A stretch of DNA of 64,000 bases from Aspergillus flavus (lineage: Eukaryota > Ascomycota > Eurotiomycetes > Eurotiales > Aspergillaceae): contig NC_092410.1 in assembly GCF_009017415.1 (NCBI RefSeq), positions 2,976,001 to 3,040,000 on the forward strand. The letters are read 5' to 3'. This document shows, in pieces, positions 34,004-44,689 of this stretch. Position 1 is the first letter of the stretch; each line of letters opens with the position of its first letter. Both the position numbers and the translations under genes were made by a program. The notes under the pieces are model-generated. The model saw only the letters and a list, made by a program, of their open reading frames with translations, had not been told where the DNA came from and did no database searches.

Positions 34004-35395
34004 GGTCGAGTGATCGCCCGTTGGCGTAAGGGGTCGCGAGCTTATTTGGGTGTAGATAATAAAAAGTGAATCGGTCGCAGCAATGGCCTTCGACTGTTTT
34101 TGTACTATTTCCGTGGTGATTCGAAAAATGACGTTGTATCAGAAAAAAGTCCGGACTGATAGTATGATTGGTTGATCTTCTTTCCGCTACGCCAAGACTT
34201 TTATATCACGGATCAACGATACCTGAGGTATATACATCTTGCTAACAATTCCTTTGCTTTTTCTTCCCACTTATCCCCTTACATATTACACAAATACAAT
34301 ATGCTGCTATATTTGCCTATTTTAGAGCTCTTTCATTATACCAGTCAATTCTAGGTTTATTAGATGTATCGTCTCGAAGCATATGTACCCAACAGCAGAC
34401 TCACATACTAGGTTAGGCAGTCAATATCCGTCCTTGTCTCACCTATCACACATCGTCTTTTAAGGGAAGAGCAATCAGGCAGATGGTTCTCGTGCTATCA
34501 TGGGGGAGAAAATATAAAGTATGACGTGGTGTCGCAAACATCTGAGCCCATATCTAAGTACTAACCGCAGTATATATAGTTACTCAACCTCAAATGGGAA
34601 GCGAGGTGCCTTCACGAGCACTCCTTACGCAACTACATACACATCATGGATTATATAATCTTAATGGCTTTTCTACGTATATAAATCCAAAGTACTTTCT
34701 GCATAGAACTCAAGACATATCCTGTTTGAGTGTCCGAGGTTGGTTCCTGAAATTCCGGAAGGCAACCCGGCGGGCGCGTCACCTGACTGGTGCCTTCCCC
34801 CACATCGCCCAGAGCGTCAATCAGCATCGTGAATTCCTTCAATGCGGAAGCATTCATCCGATCAGCTAGATATTGCCCTCCTCTCTTCTTGTATATGGGT
34901 TCGGGGGTTTACATCTGTCGCTGATTTCTCTCCAGTTCAGTCCCAGGGACATGAACAATTGATTCCTTTCCATGCCTGTCGTGAGTTGACCCCACGTCCT
35001 CTCATGTCTGTCCCTGTGTTCTGCCCTCTTTTTTTTTTCTCTTTTTTTTTTTTATGTCCGTCCCTCGTGGATACCCCACTGCCGTCAACGTCATAGCCCT
35101 GCTTCGCTCCTAGATTGTTTTGTATATCGATTCTTCAGAATGGTTTTCAGTTTTGCTATGTTCCCTCCTGAACATGTTAAAGTTTTGTAAATCGGAACTG
35201 GACTGAACCAAATGCCCAAAATGGCAAGCCAAATCCTTACATTATCCAACACTATCAGCTTGTTTTTGGACATATACTACCGGATATAACATAATAGCTG
35301 ATGGCTAACGGTTTCTTGCAGATGACATCCGTTTTGTGTAACTGTCAGCGTGCACAAGACTTCCGATATTGGAAAGCAGACCCTTATCGATAAAG
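34004..35395. other. Divergent intergenic region, pyrimidine-rich near its right end
   Basis: 1.4 kb between the Elp6 start and the Gal4-class regulator start. It contains T-rich tracts (35027-35054) and AT-rich sequence around 34170-34340. No CGG-N11-CCG site was found here by eye; the closest is CGG-N10-CCG near 34845. Short frames are unconvincing. Confidence 0.5.
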
Positions 35396-37690
35396 ATGAC
35401 CAGTACGCGAGATTCCCACTCCTATGCTGTAAGTAATCTCAATGTACAAGAAGGGAATCGATTTGCTAATATGACCATCGTGCAGTGTGACGAATGCCGC
35501 TTGCGCAAGTCCAAGGTTAGATCGTGCCTCCCACACGGAGGGACCAATTGGTGGAGTCGAAACTAATGTTTGACCCAGTGCTCCAAGGAGAAGCCGACTT
35601 GTGCGCAATGCAGGCAGCTGAACAAGGAATGTAAATATAGTCCGAAAATTACTCGGAGCCCCCTAACGCGACAGTATGTGCTCCCTTTGCAAGAAGCCTG
35701 TCCTTCTGACTGACGCCCCATTCTAGACACCTGACCTACGTGGAAGACCGTCTACAAGCTTTTGAAACAGCTCTAGGTAGACTCTTCCCAGGTGGTGATC
35801 TGGACGCAACGGTTCGATCACTCCTGCACGATCATGAAGGCCCAAAACCAGCCCCATCGTCTAAATCCTCTTCCAGGCATTCTACTCCTGCCAAAACCGA
35901 AGCAGACAGGACAGAACCTGCTCCAGAAGCCCTCCCGCAACAGGCAGATGGATTTGATTGGACTGAAAATAAAATTACCGTCGGCGATCTGACGGATGGC
36001 ATGGCGGCTCTATCTATCAAGCCAGAGGGTACAGGATATTTTGGTTAGTATCCGTTGACATTGCTCTGTGTTATCTTGCTTACTGACTTTCTTAACAGGG
36101 GCATCTTCAAGTGTTGTGCCGCTTCGAGCCCTATTGAAGCACGGTTTTGACTTGAACTTCCCGGTAGGATCAGCAAAACCAAACGCTGGCCCGGAAGGAG
36201 TACCCTTGAAGTCTCAGCTTCTGAACAGCGCGCCATCTGGCGTGATTGAGCAAGCTTTCATCGACGCATTCTTCTTGAACTATCACAGGAGCTATCCTTT
36301 CGTGCATGAGGCTACTTTCAGAGCTCAGTTCTATGAACAAGCCACTCGCCGACATGGACAGGCGTGGCAGATACTCCTGAACACCATTCTAGCATTGGGG
36401 GCGTGGAGTGTTGGAGACGACAACTCAGACCTGGATATCACTTTCTACCAGGAAGCCAGGGGCCACTTGCAGCGAGTGTCAGTGTTTGAAACCGGCAACC
36501 TTACTCTCGTTCAGGCACTGTTGCTCTTGAGTAACTACGCGCAGAAGAGAAACAAGCCGAATACTGGGTGGAACTTTCTAGGCTTGGCCGTTAGAATGGC
36601 TATGAGTCTTGGCCTTCATAAAGAATTCCCAGGCTGGAAAATAAGTCTCCTTCAGAAAGAGATGAGGAGAAGATTGTGGTGGGGAGTTTTTATCTTTGAT
36701 AGCGGTGCTGCGAAGACGTTTGGTCGACCGATACTTCTTCCCGAGGAGAGTGTCATGGACGCAAAGCCTGTGCTCAACATCCAGGATGATGTAAGGATTC
36801 TTGCGATTTATGCATGAGAAGGTTCTAACAATGACAAACAGGCCCTGACCGCGTCAACGACAACACTGCCCCCGGAAGTCAACGGTCCAACTATTTACTC
36901 CGGAATGATCGCTCAAGCCAGGTTCCATCTGCTCACAAATAGCGTCTATCAGCGCCTCATCTCCACGCCGCCTCTTACCCCGGAAGAGACACGAAGTCTC
37001 CAGAAACCCTTGGAGGAATGGTACAACGGTCTTCCCGATTATTTCAAACAGCCAAGCTTTACATCAGAATCCGATCCTTTTGCTTTAGTTCGAAATCGGC
37101 TTATGTGGCGACACTGGAACCTCCGGGTTCTACTGTATCGACCGATCCTCCTTCGCTGGGCTTCGAGACGATGGACACCTGGTTCATTTAATGAACCGGA
37201 AGACCCTCTTGAAGCCGAATGCAGAATGCTGTGTCTTCGAAATGCTCGTTTGACCATCTCCTCAATCAGCGATTTCATGAGCAACTATCTCTGCACGAGA
37301 ATAGGAGCATGGTATATGCTCTACTTCTTGTTTCAAGCTGGTGTCATCCCTATCATCTTGCTTATGACAGACCCTACCAGTACGGATGCCCCAGCTTGGC
37401 TTCAGGACATTGAAGCTACTAAGAACCTGTTATTGCATCCTTCGCTGAGTAGCAATCGACTTGCAGCTCGTTGTCTGCAGGTCATTAATCGGCTTTGTTC
37501 ACCTGCGTACGCGGATACCGCCGCTGATAGGCCAGCAGGCCAGCCGCCTATCTTGATGCAGTTTCCTGACCAGCTGCTTAACGACCCGACATTCGGTGCT
37601 ATGTTCCCGGATGTTGATCAGGAACTGAACTTAGGCGGGATGGACTTCTCTGATTGGGTCAATTATACCCCACAGGCCCAGTTTCCTTGA
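35396..37690 (+). CDS. Gal4-class Zn2Cys6 transcription factor
   Basis: Six exons (35396-35428, 35486-35515, 35579-35673, 35727-36043, 36099-36790, 36842-37690) encode 671 residues. The zinc cluster is split over three exons: [11 protein letters not shown], then [17 protein letters not shown], with six cysteines spaced as in Gal4. The linker and dimerisation start ([19 protein letters not shown], followed by [15 protein letters not shown]) match Gal4 of yeast unusually closely, so the DNA-reading part should favour CGG-N11-CCG. Residues about 170-560 form the fungal-specific transcription factor middle region ([41 protein letters not shown]). The acidic, Phe/Trp-containing end ([19 protein letters not shown]) could be an activation domain. 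A sugar transporter gene faces it 195 bp downstream and has a matching site in its promoter. In some fungi this class controls glycolysis rather than galactose use. Family secure, regulon unknown. Confidence 0.9.
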
Positions 37691-37885
37691 ATGAGCGACG
37701 GTTACGATACGGTGGCCACCAGGACCGTAGACAGTATCTTGGGAAATGGTTGTATCGTATATAAATAGGTGGAATTCTTCCGCGATTACAATAGCGACAT
37801 AATCGTGAGATATATACCGATTCCGGAAAAGCAATGTTGGAAACGTGCACCGCTATGCGCGAGGCACTTACTGAGGGGGCGAGCC

Positions 37886-40136
37886 TCAAACGTACTCTTC
37901 CTGCTGTACGGAGGGCTTTACTAAGGTGTCCTTATTAGGGCCCTGCGTACCACGGAGCTCGGCCTCAATCTGAACAATGCGTTGTTTCTCTTCGTGGGCT
38001 GCTGTGTCTCCGAAAATAAGGTCCATATCTTCCAAAGTCTAGTAACGGGCTTCCGTCAGTCCAGGACAGATCTTGAGGTACGGTTATAAAAATCATGAGC
38101 CACAAACCTTTCCACGGGTCTCCGGAATACAGAAGAACGTGAATGCCAGTGCAAGGAGACAGAATGCCGCAAAGAAGATATAGGTACCCCAAGTGATTGA
38201 CTCGAGCATATCAGGGGTGATCAATCCAATGATACTAGTATGCGATGTCAGCCAACGATCAATACGAAATTCTCAAAGAAAAATTCAAAATCAACGCACA
38301 AATTGCACATCCAGGTCGCCGAAGTTGTGATTGAAATGGCCTTAGAACGGATAGAAAGGTTGAAGATTTCTGAGGGCAGGACCCATCCAATGGGAGCTAT
38401 ATTGTACCTAGTCAGCAATTGACTCTTTCTCAACACCAAAGGAAAAAGGAAACCTGTAAGGGTAAACTAACCAAAAGAGTAGGAAAAGTTAATATCGTAA
38501 ATATAAATGAAGGCAATACCTGCCCACCCAGCGGATTTATGGTTGACCAAATCGGATCCATACGCCCCGATAAGCGCACCCACAATCACCAGCGAGATAC
38601 AGGTCCCTACAGCACCAGACATGAGTAGAACCCGACGACCAATCTTATCAATCAAGAAAAGCGCCGGCAAGGTGCTGAGACAGTTAACAATGCCGTACAC
38701 ACCCGTCGCAAGAAGAGAAGTCTAATCACGTTAGAAAAGAGCCCAGGCAAATCAACACCAACAAAACCAAGAGTATAAACATCACATACCGTATTCCCAT
38801 CCAAACCCAACTGCGCAAAGATCGTCGGGGCGTAGTATATCATAGCATTGCAGCCCATAAACTGCTGAAAAAACATCACACAGCACCCGATAGCCAGCCT
38901 CTTGAACCGCGCCCACGTCGTCAAAAACGACACATACTGCGCAGCATGCAGCCGGAGGCCAGATAGGCCCGGGAAATGGTCCCGGGCGAAAGTGTTTTCT
39001 AGCATAATCGACGCCTTGATCTCGAGGAACTCATTTACCAGCGCAGGACTGTCTCTGGTCTGGCGGCGCAGCTTGGAGAGGGCTGTTAGGGCTTCGTCGT
39101 CGCGTTCTTTCATTGCCAGCCAGCGGGGAGAGTCGGGGAAGAAGATAATGCCGAGGCCTAGGATGAGGGCTGGGAGGATTTGGATGGCGAGGGGGAGACG
39201 CCAGGAGGCTTCGGATTGTCCTGTGCAGCCGTTGGGCGGGACGTCTGTGTAGGGGTTGAAGGTGGGTGTGGTCTTTGTATGGCCTGTGTAGGGGGTGTTG
39301 GGGGCGCAGCGTGTGCCGCCTATGTAATTTGTGCCGTAGTCGATCCAGTAGCTAATTAGGATGCCGATTGTTATTGAGACTGTTTTTTGGGTTGTTAGTG
39401 TATTGATGTTTTTGTGAGGGGGTAGAATGGGCTTACGTTGTTGGAGGACGACGAGGCCACCACGGATCTCGGGGATGGAGACCTTTATGGGGTGAGACTC
39501 TGGGATATTTTACGGAATGGGTTGAGGTGCTATACCTCTGAAATGTAGAGTGGCACGATCATGGTTAATTGGCCAACGGCTAGACCGGCAATTGCACGTC
39601 CTGTGCTGGTGTCAGCATTGTTGATGGCTCTTCGCATGCATGTCACGTACCGACGAAGAGCATTGGGATGTTCACGGCACCGCATTGGATAGCTGATCCT
39701 ATCACGAAGATAACGACGGCGACATTCATAGACAGTTTCCGGCCCAATCGATCTGCGATTGGGCCGTTGATTAGAGATCCGAACCATGCAGCTACACTAT
39801 GTCAGTTATGCTTTGTTCAGACTCCAGAGTCGAGATTGTGAGCGCATACCGAGGAGCAGTGTCGACACAAACCATCCCTTGAAGCTACTGTCTGTGTATA
39901 TTCGAGGGAATCGAGCTCCAAAGGATTCCATTGTAATGACCCCCGATACCACGCCCTGATCATATCCGAAGAGGAGACCTCCAAGAGTTGAGAACTACAA
40001 CAGATATCACAATTAGCCTCCTCTGCAAATCGTTATACTTATATGTCCTCACCGAAGCAACGCCCAGTAAATAGGGATTCTGGTAGATGAGGGCAAAGCC
40101 CCCTCGAGAGGAGTGATCTATAACTGTTGATTCCAT
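37886..40136 (-). CDS. MFS sugar transporter
   Basis: Ten exons (40136-40053, 39994-39850, 39791-39651, 39600-39536, 39482-39437, 39379-38790, 38721-38472, 38396-38300, 38234-38108, 38038-37886) encode 565 residues with the twelve-helix sugar porter pattern. Diagnostic motifs are GGLLFGYDQGVVSGV in helix 1, NGPIADRLGRKLS after helix 2, PLYISEVSIPEIRGG, FFPDSPRWLAMKERDDEA before the central loop, MFFQQFMGCNAMIYYAP in helix 7, FLIDKIGRRVLL, and PETRGKTLEDMD at the end. The loop between helices 5 and 6 has a Cys-containing insertion (GTRCAPNTPYTG). It should import a hexose, disaccharide or related compound by proton symport at the plasma membrane; the substrate cannot be read from sequence. Every junction keeps the frame. 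A Gal4-type site lies 171 bp upstream of the start codon. Confidence 0.92.
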
Positions 40137-42026
40137 TGCTACTCAGCGTATTGTATAGTGGCACATAACGAAGTAGTGCGGTAGATACAACAACGCTCTA
40201 TATACAATCTGTTCTCACGATTGTTTTCGGTCGACCTCCGAGGGGTGAGTGAGGCTGATCGCACGACAGTGCTCCGTTCCAGCCTGAATATCATCTATAA
40301 GGGTAGCGGAGGGCAGTGTTCCGACCAATAAGGGAGTTGAGCAACGGGCGGACGACATCATGAGATGCGAAAATGCGGGGGAAGGTTAAATGCCGATCTC
40401 CTTCTCTCGGCCACTTCGGCCACTCAAGACGGCGGGATTCCGACTCGCGCATCACCGGGATGTCTAGAGTTGGAGATCTCTCCTTGTTGTACAGACGGCA
40501 AGCCAATCCATTGGGGTCGTTGGAGACACAAGTGTAACATCAGTTCTCAAAAAGAGTTTAAAGTTCCCATCGGCGATTCCTTGTCACTGCCTTAGGGTGT
40601 AATCCACGAGCTGTTCGGGAAGATATGACGCTTCGGTCGGCCATGGCCCGATGTTACAAATTCCGGATGTCAAAGAGACTTTTGGTGAATGGTATTAGTA
40701 TTGGAAGAACTTGTTCTGCAAAACCTTCTAGTGATCATGCTGTGAGGCGTAGCTCTGTAAAGCAAGGTCTAAAAGACCTGGTATAAAGTGTTCCCGTTTA
40801 TACGGATCTGATTAAGAATAAACCGTCAAGCTCATAGCATACTTTGGATTGCCAGTCGACTATGCAGCTTGATGTCGATACTGCCATTGACCTCCTCAGA
40901 GAATGATTAGTATGCATGCACATCGTTAGTTTGCAGTTTCATGGTACAGTTCGGTCCAAACTCATAGATCAATGAGTCGGCGAGATCATGAATCCGCTTC
41001 CTCATAGAATAGCCTGAGAAGGTCAATGGCAGAATAAGCGACACTGGGTTTCCAATCACTTTTCACAGTCATGCTGGACTGATATCACATGACATGACAT
41101 GTTCATTCTCTCACATATTTGAGTAGATTAATAACCCATCGACAACTTACTGAACTTAACACCCTTGGCAATATCCTCCATCGCACATGCCCATAACCGA
41201 TAGCAAGGAGCATTCCCCACATCACTTGTTCCCGAAGAAAGACTAAATCAAGCCATCAGAATGTTTGCGGACCCGCGTACAACAATTGATCCAGAGTATG
41301 GGTCTGGTCGGCCAATCGGAGCCCGTCCTCATGAGTCATTCTCGCTCATTCTTACTAGCGAATGATGGTGGCGGTAATCATTCTGTATGCAACATGCATA
41401 CGGTTTCGATACAGGGAGCATCATACATCCATGACATGACAACAACTTTCTAGTATGATCTAGTATAAAAGATGTAGGGTCTTCTCGAAGTAGACGTTGA
41501 ATTAGACTATATTGGAAAAGCGAGTCGTTTCTGATTTGAACCCGATTTATTGACGAAGTGGGTTAGGACGTTGATGTCTGGCGTATACTTCTGATATACC
41601 GTACGGTACGGAAATCTCATACTTACACCGTATGTTATGTACTACCTTTCGGGACGATCCATGGAACCTTGATTTAACAGGGTCAGTTTGAATCCACTCT
41701 GTTTTCCCTTTACCCCCCATACTGCCGTTTGATCTCCACACTTCACTTCTACGGGCATGAAGAAGAAATTCATCTCTGAAAGATTCAAGATTCTATATCC
41801 TACACATGAAGGATTAAATTAATCTGTCGACATCGTCAGAGTCCCACTTACAATTCTCTCATTCTTTTGCACTGCAACGTCTGGATGATCTAGTTTGCTT
41901 ACTGTGTAATCCTTGCAGGTATTATTTCTTACGGGAAAAGGGGCGCCAAATGGACAAACAATGACAGCAAGATCCCTCTCAATTATAATGTCACTAATCT
42001 ATATATCCAAAAGAATAGAGCAAGCA
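40137..42026. other. Transporter promoter region and bZIP 3' flank
   Basis: 1.9 kb without a convincing gene. The left 500 bp is the transporter promoter and carries one CGG-N11-CCG and two CGG-N7-CCG elements. A palindromic ATGAGTCAT lies at 41331-41339. Frames at 41265-41453 and 41913-42101 lack family resemblance. Confidence 0.5.
40307..40323. promoter_or_regulatory. Gal4-type upstream activating site (CGG-N11-CCG)
   Basis: CGGAGGGCAGTGTTCCG has the exact CGG-N11-CCG spacing with an A at the centre, as in yeast Gal4 sites, and matches the wider consensus at several inner positions. It lies 171 bp upstream of the sugar transporter ATG, whose neighbour encodes a protein with a Gal4-class DNA-binding region. 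Confidence 0.6.
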
Positions 42027-42796
42027 CTATTTCTTTTCCCGCCTGACAAGACATCTCAGGGCTTCCGTTTCACCTTCCAGCTTAGAGACGCGCATCTTTA
42101 ATGCATCACGCTCCTCTTTGACTTTGCGCAGTTCCTCTTCCAGACTCTTCATCTGATCCACTCGCCTTTGGCGATACCGACGAGCAGCCAGGGTGTTCTG
42201 CTGGCGCTTCTCAATGCGAGAAGCGCTAGTAGATTTTGCAACACCAGAAACTGATGGAGTAGGAACAGAGTCGCTGGAAGGAGACGATGAGCTGGGGGAT
42301 GATGTCATTGTTGCGGTTACAGGCGGAGGCGGCAAATTGGTAGCGGGCTCAGGACAGTAATCTGTGGTTGGTTAGACACATCATATAGAGCAATCCGAAT
42401 GAGTTTCTTGGACGAACCTTCAGGACATGTCAAACCAGCGTCAAGGCATTGGAGGAATTCTTGGCAGTCATTAAGTTCCAGGATTGAAGTAAGATCATTA
42501 TTAACAGGAGTAGGCAGGGATTCTATGGCGGGTGTCGGATAGAGAGAAGTCGAATTGGCTATCGATGGCTGATAACCGGCATCGAGCGTAGCCCAAGTAT
42601 CCCAGGACTCGAGGCCGGTGAACTCATCACCGGACGGTTTGAATTGTGAATCTAGGGACGACTGCGGAGAGTAGGAATGAGGATTGGGGTGATATAGCGG
42701 ATCGTAGGATTGCAAGTAAAGGTCTGCGGGATGAAGGTGGTTTTGATGGGAATCGTGACTACTGCCGCTGCGGCTGGTAGCAGAAGAGTGCTGCAA
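42027..42796 (-). CDS. bZIP transcription factor, JlbA/IDI-4-like; start codon unresolved
   Basis: Two exons are clear: the upper one ends at 42418 and the last is 42361-42027 (intron 42362-42417, 56 nt, CTAAC branch). The C terminus is a bZIP: basic region EKRQQNTLAARRYRQRR followed by leucine-zipper heptads through MKSLEEELRKVKEERDALK and VSKLEGETEALRCL. The RRYRQRR basic region resembles JlbA/IDI-4, amino-acid-starvation-responsive Gcn4 relatives. The N-terminal part is Ser/His/Pro-rich. The odd point is the start: the frame stays open upstream to a TGA at 42863-42865 but has no ATG. The only nearby ATG (42836) is out of frame and opens a 25-codon frame that overlaps this one. The start given here is a TTG and is nominal. 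An upstream exon, non-AUG initiation, frameshifting or a one-base sequence error could explain it. Confidence 0.75.
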
Positions 42797-42836
42797 GCTG
42801 AATGCATGCCACGGCGGTGGACACTGCGGTGGACAT
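42759..42836 (-). other. Out-of-frame upstream ORF overlapping the bZIP start region
   Basis: ATG at 42836 opens a 25-codon frame (MSTAVSTAVACIQLAALFCY...) ending inside the bZIP frame. It contains a tandem near-repeat, TCCACCGCAGTG followed by TCCACCGCCGTG. Overlapping upstream frames regulate translation of Gcn4-type bZIP factors, but here no downstream in-frame AUG exists in the first exon. Confidence 0.45.
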
Positions 42837-44689
42837 GATTGTATTGCGGGAACGGGCCTCTCTCAGGCCCGTTGGGGTCTTGCTAAACAGATAAAAGAAG
42901 GTCGCTCTAGTCCTTCCTGCAGGACTGATGGTGATGTTGAAAAGAAAGAAGGTAGCGTAGGGTGGGATTGAATCGTTTTATCTATGGCCTGAGGGGTGGC
43001 TGAGTCAGCTCAGATCAAAACCAAGTGGAAACTCTATCCAAGATCCACTGCGCGGTTCTGTAACAGTATCGTAATACCTTCCAGAACGATACAGTATTGA
43101 AATCTATATGTTCTATCAAAAGGGATCATAGTACTATGTAGTGGTAGAAGTAAGCAGGAATTCTTCGCCCATGCAATAAATCGAATCAAGTTGATTGTCC
43201 CAAAGGAAAATCCTCTCGCTTAATCTCCCTGAGCATCATTCTGTTGGACCAGTTCATACGTACAATCATATTAGCCATATAAACCAACCGGATGGAAGTT
43301 TGATCCCTGAAAAAAAGATGTGGGCCCACAGGGAGCAAATGGCCGGACGTCTAGAATTGCGCGTCGGATTCCCCGATAATAGACCCTTAATCTCTACTAC
43401 CTAGTAAGTTGGGGCTGTGTCCAGTCATTTTCACTCAAGGACTTGCGTCACAAAACAAAATATTAACCCCAATTGAATCCATTTAATTAGACTGTCGAAA
43501 GTCCATGTAAGAACTAAACCCAGCCACTGAGAGTCATGGTTCTTTATGCCGCACTCTTGTGCACCCCCATTCTCTCAAATACTATCTAGACCTGAAAGCA
43601 CGAAGGTGTTGAAGGACATATTATCCTCACGCAGTGAAAAACAAAGCGACAGAGACTCCTCAGATATTGGATTCCTTCCATCGTCAGTTTGGGAAAGCAC
43701 AATATCCCTAGTTGCCTCTTATACAGCCTTGGGAGTCAGTTTGAACCTCAAATCTCCTTCGATCACTTCCAGAGACCCGGCCGTATCTGGCAAATCCCAG
43801 AAGCTTTATCATCACCGATCTCAAAACTGTATCAACCTAAAGCTTGCCACCGAACTGCTCCCCAAGAACCAACCCTCTGCGTTGTGTTGCAATGTTGATG
43901 GCATGATGCAGTATATCTATAACCTCCCTCATGCCTTTATATGTATCATGGCAATAGTAAACCATGACAGGGGTCCTGGGACATACTAAAATGGAATTCC
44001 CAATACTTAGGGAGCCTAACAAGATGCAGAGTCCATCATAATGGTAGGTAAGTCTATCTGTAGGTACCTCGTATGTGAGACATCTGAGATCAAGATTACG
44101 CCTAGGAAGAGCGGCGTATGTTTCACCTGATCCTATCAAGAGTACACTCTGAAAAGATGCACCGATTTACTGTCTCCGAGTAATTACAGCCAAACTCCAA
44201 TTTGCTTCATACATGGAAAGGTCATCATGTCGGTAGAAATCCCCCGATCAAACATGAGGACAGGAATGTTTTCGTTCATTAGAGAGACAGAATTTAATAA
44301 ATAGCCTCCACCCAGATAATGTCTGTTGTAATGATCTGAAACGCAAAACTTGAAAATCACGCTCATACCCATGCAACGCGCAAGACAGACGCTAAGCAAC
44401 AGACTTACAGACAGATCAATAGATGAAGAAAAGAGATAAGGAAGCGAGTGGGGGTGTGAACTCTCAATTGTACCGAAAGTAGATGACACAGTCAAAAGAT
44501 CCTTCGTCGAGAGTGGCGATGATGGCCTGCCCTTGATAAAGCGCCGGTCAGAGAGTCTAGGAGCTAGTCAACGAGCGTAGTGTGGGGTCATTGAATGCGA
44601 ATCATAGGAGAGAAAGATTTGGACGTGATGCTCCGTGGCGACCTGAATTTGGGGTATTTGTGTATCAGAGTTGGGAATATACTCGAGGA
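42837..44689. other. Intergenic region upstream of the bZIP gene
   Basis: 1.85 kb. It holds the bZIP promoter and possibly a missing first exon, with TGAGTCA at 43001-43007. GC-rich GGGCCTGAGAGAGGCCC, a possible leader hairpin, occurs on the minus strand at about 42855-42871. A 147-codon frame at 43546-43989 (plus) has no recognised domain and was not accepted. Confidence 0.5.
43001..43007. promoter_or_regulatory. Gcn4/CpcA-type site (TGAGTCA) upstream of bZIP gene
   Basis: TGAGTCA lies inside the longer palindrome GCTGAGTCAGC, 165 bp upstream of the only nearby ATG of the bZIP gene. Such a site would allow control by CpcA or autoregulation. Confidence 0.5.

Noticed and set aside
43546..43989. 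147-codon plus-strand frame upstream of the bZIP gene
   Set aside because: No recognisable domain, no splice or promoter context, and codon use looks random.
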